Origin: an uncultured Myxococcales bacterium
GTDB taxonomy: Bacteria > Myxococcota_A > UBA9042
Direction of reading: 5' to 3'
Length of the DNA: 64,000 nucleotides
Assembly: GCA_903896545.1 (NCBI GenBank)
Contig: CAITYF010000025.1
Span: 1-64,000 of the forward strand
Every line of letters starts with the position of its first letter. Position 1 is the first letter of the stretch. The position numbers were made by a program, and so were the translations under genes. Below are positions 23,983 through 31,797 of this stretch, in pieces. Below the pieces are notes generated by a model. It was not told where the DNA came from. It ran no database searches and saw only the letters and a program-made list of their open reading frames with translations.

Positions 23983-24195
23983 ATGAAGATGATTCGCCTG
24001 ATTCTTGCCCTCTTGCTCACATCAGGCTTCGTCACCGGATGCACGCCGACGACCGCCAAGACCACCACCGATACCGTCGACAACGCCGACGCGATGAGTG
24101 GCACGGATGCCAGCGGTAGCGGCGACACCATGGACCCCAACGACATGGGCGACATGGATATGGGCAGCGCCCCGATGCCCGGCATGGACATGTAG
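23983..24195 (+). CDS. Small Met/Asp-rich lipoprotein, possible copper binder
   Basis: A 70-residue lipoprotein (lipobox VTGC, Cys20; starts ATG 23983 or ATG 23989). The mature part is Thr/Asp-rich and ends in DMGDMDMGSAPMPGMDM, a cluster of MxM motifs like those of periplasmic copper-binding proteins. It follows the octahaem cytochrome gene by 8 bases. A copper-binding or metal-buffering role is inferred from composition and from the cupredoxin, the Cys/His-rich protein and the Met-rich insert of the barrel protein in the same cluster. Confidence 0.55.
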   Translation: MKMIRLILALLLTSGFVTGCTPTTAKTTTDTVDNADAMSGTDASGSGDTMDPNDMGDMDMGSAPMPGMDM

Positions 24196-24254
24196 CAGCG
24201 GAGACGTGCGGTCACGTTCTGGTCGCGTCGGCCTTGGCGCGTGCACCGGTCTCG

Positions 24255-26099
24255 CTACCGATACCCTTCCGCTTGCTGCTCAAACAGCCGTGCGTACGTG
24301 CCGTGCGCCGCCAGCAGCTCCGCGTGACTGCCCGCTTCAGTCACGCGACCGCCGTCCAGCACCGCGATGAAATCCGCGCGCCGCACTGTCGAGAACCGGT
24401 GCGAGATCAAGATGCTCATGCGTCCGCCCGCGTGATCCTGCAGCCGGTCGAAGATCTCGACCTCCGCCGCCGCGTCCATCGCCGACGTCGGCTCGTCCAG
24501 CACCAGAATTTGCGCATCCTTGCGCATCAGCGCCCGCGCGAGCGCCACGCGCTGCCACTGTCCGCCGGAAAGCTCGCGCCCGCCGTCAAACCACTTGCCC
24601 AGTTGCGTCTGGTAGCCCTGAGGCAGGCCCGCCAGCGTCTCGTGCGCCGCTGCCTCTCCCGCCGCTTCTTTCCACCGCGCCTCGTCGTCAAAATGCCGGT
24701 CATCGCCCACGCCAACGTTCTCACCCGCGATGAACTGATACCGCAGAAAATCCTGGAAGATGACACCGATCCGCAAGCGCAGCGCCGCTGGCTGCCACTC
24801 CTGCAAATCGCGACCATCCAGCAAGATGCGCCCGGAAGTCGGCTGGTACAGGCGCGCCAAGAGCTTGATCAGCGTCGTCTTACCCGATCCGTTCGCGCCG
24901 ACGAGCGCCAGCGTTTGGCCCGGTCTCAAATCCAGATCGATGTTCGTCAGCGCAGGTTCCGCAGCACCCGGGTACGTAAAGCTCACACGCTCAAACCGCA
25001 GACCAGCCTGCGGATCAAGACCCGACGTCGCGGTGCCCGGCTCCGGATCCGGCGGTAGATCCAGGAGCTCAAACAGCGTCGAAATGTACAAGTTGTCTTC
25101 GTACAGGCCGCCGATTGCCTGCAAAAGCGCGCCAAAAGCGGTTTGTCCCTGTTTGAACGCCAAAAGCCCCGCCGTCATCGCACCCAGCGTCAGCGCGCCC
25201 GCCGCAGTTTGCAGCGCCAGCCACGCAAACGCCGTGTAGAGCACCAAGGTCGCCAGAATCGCCAGAATCAGACCCCAGCGGTGTCGCCGCCACGTCAGCG
25301 CGCGGTCTTCCTCGTAGACTTGCTGATAAATCTTCTGGTAGCGATCGAGCAGCCGTGGGCCAAACTGGTAGACTTTGACTTCCTTGGCGGAATCCTCCCG
25401 CGCCATGAGCGTTTCCATGTAGAGCTGCATACGCGTTTCCGGCGCGCGGTAGCGGAACAGGCGGAACGCCTCGCCAGAAAAGCGTGCCTCTGCCAAAAAC
25501 GCTGGTAGCCCGGCCACGACGAGCGCCAGCACCGCCCAAGGCGACAGCGCCATGAGCAGCGCCGAGAAGCCGAGCAGCGACACTGTGTTTTGCAGCACGT
25601 TCAGGAGCTTGATGATGAGACCGAGCGGTCGAGTTGCCGCTTCGCGACGCGCGCGCGTGAGCAAATCGTAGGTGTTGCTGTCCTCGAACTTCGGGAGCGA
25701 CAGCGTCAGCGCCTTCTCAAAGATCCGGACGTGCACCGCGTGGCCGAGCTGCGCGCGCAGCAGCGACTGACACAGGAGCTGCCAGCGCTGTGCCACAAGC
25801 AGCAGGAGCACCAGCGCGAACTCCAGCGCGACCCAGCGCACCGCTGACTGCGGATCGCCGCCGCGTTGCGCCGCGACGACCGCGTCGACCAGACCGCGTC
25901 CGACCCAGGCAATCGTCGACGGCAGCGCGCCCGCCAGCAGCGTCCAGACCAGCATGCCCGCCAACAAGCGCGGCGCGGTGTGCCACGCCAGCCGCATCGC
26001 GCGCGGGGCGTGCGTAAACGCCTGAAAGAAGTCTTTGGCGAGCGCCTTGGCCTCTGCGGGGGAACGCGGCAGCCGCGCTGGAGCTGGCTCGGTCGCCAT
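24255..26099 (-). CDS. ABC exporter, fused membrane and ATPase domains
   Basis: A 614-residue half-transporter of the MsbA/LmrA type. The first 340 residues contain about six membrane helices, the rest an ATPase with Walker A GANGSGKTT (about 399-407), signature LSGGQ (about 508), Walker B ILVLDEPTSA (about 533) and a switch His in ILISHR. ATG 26099 is preferred; a longer frame would run through the neighbouring gene. The substrate cannot be told from sequence. It is the last gene of a minus-strand cluster and is separated by 2 bases from the preceding membrane protein gene. Confidence 0.88.
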   Translation of the reverse strand: MATEPAPARLPRSPAEAKALAKDFFQAFTHAPRAMRLAWHTAPRLLAGMLVWTLLAGALPSTIAWVGRGLVDAVVAAQRGGDPQSAVRWVALEFALVLLLLVAQRWQLLCQSLLRAQLGHAVHVRIFEKALTLSLPKFEDSNTYDLLTRARREAATRPLGLIIKLLNVLQNTVSLLGFSALLMALSPWAVLALVVAGLPAFLAEARFSGEAFRLFRYRAPETRMQLYMETLMAREDSAKEVKVYQFGPRLLDRYQKIYQQVYEEDRALTWRRHRWGLILAILATLVLYTAFAWLALQTAAGALTLGAMTAGLLAFKQGQTAFGALLQAIGGLYEDNLYISTLFELLDLPPDPEPGTATSGLDPQAGLRFERVSFTYPGAAEPALTNIDLDLRPGQTLALVGANGSGKTTLIKLLARLYQPTSGRILLDGRDLQEWQPAALRLRIGVIFQDFLRYQFIAGENVGVGDDRHFDDEARWKEAAGEAAAHETLAGLPQGYQTQLGKWFDGGRELSGGQWQRVALARALMRKDAQILVLDEPTSAMDAAAEVEIFDRLQDHAGGRMSILISHRFSTVRRADFIAVLDGGRVTEAGSHAELLAAHGTYARLFEQQAEGYR

Positions 26100-26101
26100 C
26101 T

Positions 26102-26749
26102 TCACCCCAGCCACATGCCCAGCGTCCAAACGACAAAGCCGCTGACGGCGACGGCAAGCCAGCGCCAGCCGATGCGGGTGATCCGCGCTTCCGTGTCCAA
26201 GCCGCGCCGCGCCATCATCAAGAGGCCAGTCAGCCAAGCCAAGAAGCCGAGCGAAACGGCCGCGGACGTCAGCGGCGACACGCCGACCGGCCGGGCGTAG
26301 TCACGCGTGAACTGCGCGAGGAGTTCTTTCTTGTCGCGTTTGTCGCCGATCTTTTCGGCCACGCGCACCATGACCGGCGGAATCGTCCCGTTCACCCACG
26401 CGACGAGGTCGGCACGCGGCTGCCACAGGTGCCGCCCGGCGATCAGACCTGACCGCAGCGCGTCGAGCGCGCGCAGCGCACGCATCGGCTCTGGCTGATC
26501 GGCCGTGTTGGCGATACGCACAAGCGCGTCCGCGGCGTCCGTCCACTTGGGACCCCACGGCGTGTACCAGCGCAGCGTCCAGCGGTACTCGTCGATCGAT
26601 TCGTCTATTTTGCCGACTTTCTCCAGACCGGCGGCGCGCTCGTACGCCTGCATCTGCTCCCAAGTCGCGCGCGCGGCGAGCGACGCCAGCACGATGAGCG
26701 CCGCAAGAAGCGGAAGGCGCAGACGTTGCCAGAGGAGGCGGGTTTGCAT
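26102..26749 (-). CDS. Uncharacterised membrane protein between two ABC systems
   Basis: A 215-residue protein with one N-terminal and two C-terminal hydrophobic helices (about residues 12-27, 160-180 and 190-210). The soluble middle looks helical and may carry a TPR-like hairpin (YERAAGLEKVGKIDESIDEYRW). No family is recognised. It abuts the ABC-2 permease gene and the ABC exporter gene with no real gaps, so it is probably an accessory subunit of one of them. Confidence 0.6.
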   Translation of the reverse strand: MQTRLLWQRLRLPLLAALIVLASLAARATWEQMQAYERAAGLEKVGKIDESIDEYRWTLRWYTPWGPKWTDAADALVRIANTADQPEPMRALRALDALRSGLIAGRHLWQPRADLVAWVNGTIPPVMVRVAEKIGDKRDKKELLAQFTRDYARPVGVSPLTSAAVSLGFLAWLTGLLMMARRGLDTEARITRIGWRWLAVAVSGFVVWTLGMWLG

Positions 26750-27595
26750 CTACACCAAGTCCCGTCGTTCAAACACGATGAGCGACAGCGCGACGAAAAA
26801 GCCGACCCACGACAGGCCGTACAGCGTCGCGTGGACGAAATAGTCGGGCGGCAGGCTCACGCCGGCTTGCAGTTCGTCGGCGATGTTGAAGGTCGACAGA
26901 TCCGGCACGATCGCAACCAGCACGCGGCCCAACGCGCGCATGGCCGGCACTTCGGCGAACGCGCCTTTGGTCGCCTGCATGAGGTCGTTGATCACGTAGG
27001 TGATGCGACCGACGAGGAACACGCCCAGCGTGAGAACGCCCGACAGCACCGGTCGCGAGAGCGCGCTGAAAAAGAGCGCCGCGGAGGTGACGAGCAGGAT
27101 CTCGATGTAGTTCAGCCCCAGCGCTTGGGCCAGCGCCATTGAGAACGTCCCACCGCGCAGGTGCAGCACGCCCGCCCAGCACACCGCCAACAGAATCAGC
27201 TGGCCAAAAAGCAGGAGGGAGAGCCCCAGGAACTTGCCCAACAAGAACTCGCTGCGGCGGATCGGCTTGGGCAGAATCGCGTAGAGCGTCTTGCGATCGA
27301 TTTCTTTGTACAGCAGCACCGCGCCCAGAAGCACGGCCGTCGCGATGCAGACCAGCGGAATGACGGCGAGCCCGAAATCGGTCACCAGGCGGATCTTCTG
27401 GTCGGCCAACGCGAGATCGGAGAGCAGCACCGAGAAGATGAGCATGAGGATCGTCACGCCCAGGAGGCCGAAGAAGAGCTTGTTGCGGCCCGCTTCGCGC
27501 AGTGTGTTGCCCGCGACCGTGAAGATGCGACTGAATGCAGCGACCGGACCATCGATGCGGAGCGTCAGTTTGTCGTGCGTGGTTTGGACGCTCAT
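26750..27595 (-). CDS. ABC-2 type transporter permease
   Basis: A 281-residue integral membrane protein with about six hydrophobic helices and the N-terminal pattern FTVAGNTLREAGRNKLFFGLL common in ABC-2/Nos-type permeases. A cytosolic loop DRKTLYAILPKPIRRSEFLLGKF between helices 2 and 3 is the usual coupling region. It overlaps its ATPase gene by 4 bases (ATGA). With that ATPase it should export a lipid, polymer or peptide; the substrate is unknown. Confidence 0.82.
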   Translation of the reverse strand: MSVQTTHDKLTLRIDGPVAAFSRIFTVAGNTLREAGRNKLFFGLLGVTILMLIFSVLLSDLALADQKIRLVTDFGLAVIPLVCIATAVLLGAVLLYKEIDRKTLYAILPKPIRRSEFLLGKFLGLSLLLFGQLILLAVCWAGVLHLRGGTFSMALAQALGLNYIEILLVTSAALFFSALSRPVLSGVLTLGVFLVGRITYVINDLMQATKGAFAEVPAMRALGRVLVAIVPDLSTFNIADELQAGVSLPPDYFVHATLYGLSWVGFFVALSLIVFERRDLV

Positions 27596-28584
27596 TCTGG
27601 ACTCCCGGCCTTGGGCGCGCGCTGACCGTCAGACGACACCATGTGCACCGCCTTTTGCACGAACAGCTCTTCCAGCGAATCGCGGTGCTGTGACAGTTCC
27701 CGCAGCGTTGCACGCGCGTCGACGACCGCCGCAGTCAAGCCCGGCACAACGTCGGTCGGCAGCCGCAGGCGCAGCACCGGACCCAGTTCCTCCGTCAGTT
27801 CCACGCCGGGCAGCGCCAACAGCCGTGCCTTGGCCGTTTCCAAGGTGTCCAACGGCAACTCGACAAGCGCCTCTGACTCCAGCTTGTCCATCCGCAGCAG
27901 GTCGCTCAGTCGACCCTGCGCCACGACTTCGCCGCGATCCAGAATGCACACAGCGTCGCACAGCGTCTCGATGTCGGTCAGCACGTGCGAACTAAAAAAC
28001 AGCGACTTGCCTTCGCGGCGCAGCTCCGCCATCAGCTCGCGCACTTCCTTGCGCCCGATCGGGTCCAAGCCCGACAGCGGCTCGTCGTAAATCAGCAGAT
28101 CCGGATCCGAAAGGAGACTTTGCGCGATGCCTACGCGCTGCAGCATCCCCTTGGAAAACCCGCGCAGCTCGCGGTCCATCGCGTGGGAAAGCCCCAAACG
28201 GTCCAACAGCATCGGGATGCGCTTTTTGCGCGTCGAGCCGTCCAAGCCGTAGAGCTTGCCCACGTAGTCCAGCACTTCGCGCGGCGTCAGGTAGTCGTAG
28301 AAGTACGGCGCTTCTGGCAAATAGCCGACGCGCGCACGAGCGGCAGCGTTGCTCGGATCCGCGCCAAAAAGCCGAATTTTGCCGACGGTTGGCTGGATGA
28401 GGCTCAGGATGCACTTGATCGACGTCGTCTTGCCGCTGCCGTTCGGGCCCAAATAGCCAAGCGACTCGCCGCGCTTGAGTACCAGCGACACATCGCGCAC
28501 GGCCTGCACCTTCGTGCCCCAAAAGCCGACGCGAAACGTCTTGCCAAGGTGCTCCAGCGCCAAAATGTCGTCTTGCTCTGCCAC
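27592..28584 (-). CDS. ABC-2 type transporter ATP-binding protein
   Basis: A 330-residue ATPase with Walker A GPNGSGKTT (about residue 43), signature FSKGMLQRV (about 143) and Walker B LLIYDEP (about 163), plus the C-terminal regulatory extension of the CcmA/NatA group. The GTG at 28584 is preferred because GGAAGGG lies just upstream; a TTG at 28629 would add a basic leader. The gene overlaps the permease gene by 4 bases and the two form one transporter. Confidence 0.88.
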   Translation of the reverse strand: MAEQDDILALEHLGKTFRVGFWGTKVQAVRDVSLVLKRGESLGYLGPNGSGKTTSIKCILSLIQPTVGKIRLFGADPSNAAARARVGYLPEAPYFYDYLTPREVLDYVGKLYGLDGSTRKKRIPMLLDRLGLSHAMDRELRGFSKGMLQRVGIAQSLLSDPDLLIYDEPLSGLDPIGRKEVRELMAELRREGKSLFFSSHVLTDIETLCDAVCILDRGEVVAQGRLSDLLRMDKLESEALVELPLDTLETAKARLLALPGVELTEELGPVLRLRLPTDVVPGLTAAVVDARATLRELSQHRDSLEELFVQKAVHMVSSDGQRAPKAGSPE

Positions 28585-28659
28585 GCGTCCCTTCCGTTTA
28601 CCCGAGATTGGCCGTTTGGCCGTTCGCAACCCTAAACCAAGCCGTCGGTTGCGGCAACG

Positions 28660-29679
28660 TCACCCGTGCGTCTCGTTCACTGGTTTGCCCAGCGTCTGCG
28701 TCTTGTACCACGCGATCGTGCGCGCCAAGCCTTCTTCCAGATCAAACTGCGGCTCGTAGTGCAACAGCTGCCGCGCCTTGGAGATGTCCGGCACGCGCAG
28801 CTCCACGTCGGGGAAATTCCACGGCACGCAGTTCAGCGTTGAGGTCGAATTCGCCAGCCGCACGATGTCGCGTGCCAGCTGGTGGATCGTCACGGTCGAG
28901 CGCGGCGAACCGATGTTGAAGGACTGCCCCACGGCTTCTTCGCGGGTCAAGACCAGGAGCATGCCGTCGATGATGTCGTCGATGTAGCACCACGAGCGGA
29001 TCTGCGAGCCGTCGTTGTGGATCGTCAGCGGCTCATTGCGCAGCGCGTGCCGGACAAAATGGTGGATCGCGCCGGTGCCGACTTGTCGCGGACCGTAGAT
29101 GTTGAACGGACGAATCGCGACCGTCGGCAGTCCGTATTGCTTGTGGTAGTTCGCGCAGAGGTGCTCCGTCGCCAGCTTTGCCACCGCGTAGGTCCAGCGT
29201 GCTTCACCGACGGCGCCCAAGGACGTTGCGTCCGTCTCCGCCACATTGAACGCGTACTTGCCGAACACTTCCGACGTCGAAAAATCGACGACGCGCCGCA
29301 CATCTTCGCCGCGTTCGCGCATCGCCTGCGCCACTTCCAGCACGTTCATCGTGCCTTGCAGACTGACCTGCATCGTGAGCACGGGCGCCTTCATCACCGT
29401 ATCCACGCCCGCAATCGACGCCATGTGGATGATGTGGTTGGCGCCCGCAAGCGCTTGGGCCACTGCGAATTTGTCGCGCACGTCGCCGCGGAACAACTTG
29501 ACGTTGGGCAGCTTCAAGAGCGGCGTGTCGGTCACCGCGTCGTGGTGCAGGTTGTCAAAAAGCACAATGCGAATCGTCGGTTCAGTTGCTAACCGCTCCG
29601 CAAGTGCGGAACCGATGAAGCCGGCACCGCCGGTGATGGCGACCGTTTGGCCAGAAAGAGCCTGAAGAGAAAGCGGCAT
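28660..29679 (-). CDS. NAD-dependent epimerase/dehydratase (extended SDR)
   Basis: A 339-residue extended short-chain dehydrogenase acting on a nucleotide sugar. The NAD-binding loop is GGAGFIG (17-23), the catalytic residues are Ser134 or Ser136, Tyr164 and Lys168 (YAVAK), and the substrate region RPFNIYGPRQVG is typical of UDP-glucuronate decarboxylase/dTDP-glucose 4,6-dehydratase-like enzymes. The C-terminal half ends in the usual GxxxTIxWY-like helix. It is 9 bases from the gene upstream. The exact sugar cannot be assigned. Confidence 0.85.
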   Translation of the reverse strand: MPLSLQALSGQTVAITGGAGFIGSALAERLATEPTIRIVLFDNLHHDAVTDTPLLKLPNVKLFRGDVRDKFAVAQALAGANHIIHMASIAGVDTVMKAPVLTMQVSLQGTMNVLEVAQAMRERGEDVRRVVDFSTSEVFGKYAFNVAETDATSLGAVGEARWTYAVAKLATEHLCANYHKQYGLPTVAIRPFNIYGPRQVGTGAIHHFVRHALRNEPLTIHNDGSQIRSWCYIDDIIDGMLLVLTREEAVGQSFNIGSPRSTVTIHQLARDIVRLANSTSTLNCVPWNFPDVELRVPDISKARQLLHYEPQFDLEEGLARTIAWYKTQTLGKPVNETHG

Positions 29680-29688
29680 GCGGTACCT

Positions 29689-30780
29689 CTAGTGCGCGGA
29701 ATCGGTTGCGGTCACAGATGGCGGGAGCTCCATCACCCATTCCGCTTCGTCCGGACGTTCGTTGGCTGTCGGCTGCCAGAAGCGAATCGTCAGGCGGGTG
29801 AGCAGATCGGGCGGGGTTGGCACTTCACGCAGCCAGCCGGTTGGATCCTGCGGTTGCAGCGGCGGTGCCAGCTGCCGTTTGGGGCCAATGAGCGTGGAAA
29901 GCACCGTTCCGACGTACACCCAATCGCGCTGATGCACGATGTCCAGCCAAGCCAACTCGCCAGCCTCTTCGCCGCGATTGCGCTCGGTCAGCATGTTGCG
30001 CAGTTCCCGCCGCTGGTCGTCGGTCGCGCCACCATAGTTGACCAGCGCGGACTTGATGCTCTCGTCCACTTGCCCGGCGCGCGCGTATTGCGACGCCAGA
30101 TAGTTGGGATCGTAGCTGAAATTCGGGAAAGAATAGGCGATTTCCAAGTACTGAATGGCGAGCTGGCGAAGGCGGGTTTCTTCCTCGGCGTCCTTCGGTT
30201 CCATCGCATAGCGCAGGTTGTAGGCGATCTCGTGGTACAGCCAGGGATCGTCTGGCTGCGCTTCCAAGCCCAAACGCGCAAAGCGGTTGGCGCGAATGGA
30301 CACCTCGCGGTCGATGCGCTGGCCAAACTTCACGACCTGGCTGCCCCACCGGTAGGACGACTTGCAGTGCGCGTCCAGCGCCCAGATCGCGTCCAAGTAG
30401 CGATCCAGCCACGGCAATTGGCTGTCCGTGATGAGGTGGCGTACGAAATAGTGGGCCGCGCGCACGTAGATCAGGTCGGCGAGGAAGGACTGCTGGCCCA
30501 ACGAGGCGATGCGAAGGACCGGACCGGGCGGCAAGTAAGACGTCTCGGCCGTGATGCCGAGCGCGCGCCGACCACCGGACACTTCCTTTTCAATACGGAA
30601 CCACTGCGCCGAGAAGAAGAACAGCCACGCGGCGCACGTCAGCACGACGAGCAACAAGCGCCGTGACGGATCCTGCCACCAAAACGCCGCGAATTCGGCC
30701 ACCCCAAAGGGGCTGCGTCCGGAACTGGCGCGAGAGGTGAAAGAGGGCTTTGTGGCCACGAAATGTTCGCTTTGCGGCAC
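29689..30780 (-). CDS. Membrane-anchored helical-repeat protein of unknown function
   Basis: A 363-residue protein with one hydrophobic helix (about residues 38-57) and a long soluble helical region. That region is rich in TPR-like hairpins (WLDRYLDAIWALDAHCKSSYRWG; NRFARLGLEAQPDDPWLYHEIAYNLRYA). No family name is recognised. The start is a GTG at 30780. It lies in a compact minus-strand cluster between a TIM-barrel-like protein gene and an SDR gene, which may suggest envelope or polysaccharide assembly. Confidence 0.55.
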   Translation of the reverse strand: MPQSEHFVATKPSFTSRASSGRSPFGVAEFAAFWWQDPSRRLLLVVLTCAAWLFFFSAQWFRIEKEVSGGRRALGITAETSYLPPGPVLRIASLGQQSFLADLIYVRAAHYFVRHLITDSQLPWLDRYLDAIWALDAHCKSSYRWGSQVVKFGQRIDREVSIRANRFARLGLEAQPDDPWLYHEIAYNLRYAMEPKDAEEETRLRQLAIQYLEIAYSFPNFSYDPNYLASQYARAGQVDESIKSALVNYGGATDDQRRELRNMLTERNRGEEAGELAWLDIVHQRDWVYVGTVLSTLIGPKRQLAPPLQPQDPTGWLREVPTPPDLLTRLTIRFWQPTANERPDEAEWVMELPPSVTATDSAH

Positions 30781-30816
30781 CGCTCGCCGCAGCGCAACGT
30801 TAGACCGTCGCGGCGA

Positions 30817-31791
30817 TCAGGGCAACTGCGTCCGCGTCATTCTGCGCAAACGGCCCACCACGCGATCCGCCGCGAGCAACGTCCGCGCTGCCAGGCGCCC
30901 CGCGTGGGTGCGGGTCAAGGTCGGCGCGGGCACGAATTCCGGCCACGGCGCTTCGAGCAGCGCGGCGAGCCAGCCTTTCTTCACGCAACCTTCCAGAGAA
31001 AACACGTAGAGTCGCTCGGTGTGTCGCTTGGCCCGTGCCAGCTCCTGCAGCGTCAGTGGCAGGTCCAGTTCGCGCGCGGCGAAGGTCGCCTCCAGCACTT
31101 CCACGCCGCCGCCTGTGATGCCGACGGCGATCGCCTCTGCTTCCGGTCCGTACGCGTCAATCAGCGCGCTGCCCCACGGTTCCGGCAGCGTCGACCGGTA
31201 CAACATCAGCACTTCGCGATCCACGCGCAGGTCGGCGATGCCCAGTACGCGCTGCAGGAGTGTGGATTGCGCCGCGCGTTCGTCCGCGATGAAAGGGAAT
31301 TGGTAGGTCTCCACCTCGCCGACGTCCGCACGGATTTCCCGCACCAGATCATGTAGATCATTCAGCGCATTCTGCCACACCTGTCGCGATCGCCGCAGCC
31401 ACGTCAGCCGCGCGAGCGTCAAGAATGGCGTGTCCACGAGCCCGACGGCGTCTTCCTGAGGCGCTTCGATGTCCAAGCCGACGCACCTCCAGGTCAGTTG
31501 ATGCGCGTCGGTCCAGTTCCGCACTTCCTGCCAGCGCTTCCGCGCGGTATCGACATTGTCCAAAGTCAGCCAATACCCGTCGCGCGGATCCAGCACGAGC
31601 CAAGCCGTCACCGGCACGCCCGCCGCGGTCAGCTGCTGCACGATCTGAGCGCGTTCGGGCGTCAGATCGATGAGCGCCAGCGCCACGCCGCACCGATGCG
31701 TCGCGAGCAACGGGATCAGCGCTGGATCGGCGAAAAGCGCGGCCAAGCGTCGGCTTTCCAATTCGCAAAAGAAAGTCAGATCGCTCGGCAT
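30817..31791 (-). CDS. Uncharacterised protein, possibly a TIM barrel
   Basis: A 324-residue soluble protein. Alternating strands and helices with acidic residues at strand ends (GVALALIDLTPE, VTAWLVLDPRDGYWL, WRCVGLDIEAPQED, VETYQFPFIADER) suggest a barrel hydrolase- or epimerase-like fold. I cannot assign a family. It starts 6 bases after the acyl-CoA mutase gene on the same strand and is probably co-transcribed with it. Confidence 0.5.
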   Translation of the reverse strand: MPSDLTFFCELESRRLAALFADPALIPLLATHRCGVALALIDLTPERAQIVQQLTAAGVPVTAWLVLDPRDGYWLTLDNVDTARKRWQEVRNWTDAHQLTWRCVGLDIEAPQEDAVGLVDTPFLTLARLTWLRRSRQVWQNALNDLHDLVREIRADVGEVETYQFPFIADERAAQSTLLQRVLGIADLRVDREVLMLYRSTLPEPWGSALIDAYGPEAEAIAVGITGGGVEVLEATFAARELDLPLTLQELARAKRHTERLYVFSLEGCVKKGWLAALLEAPWPEFVPAPTLTRTHAGRLAARTLLAADRVVGRLRRMTRTQLP

Positions 31792-31797
31792 CGCAGA

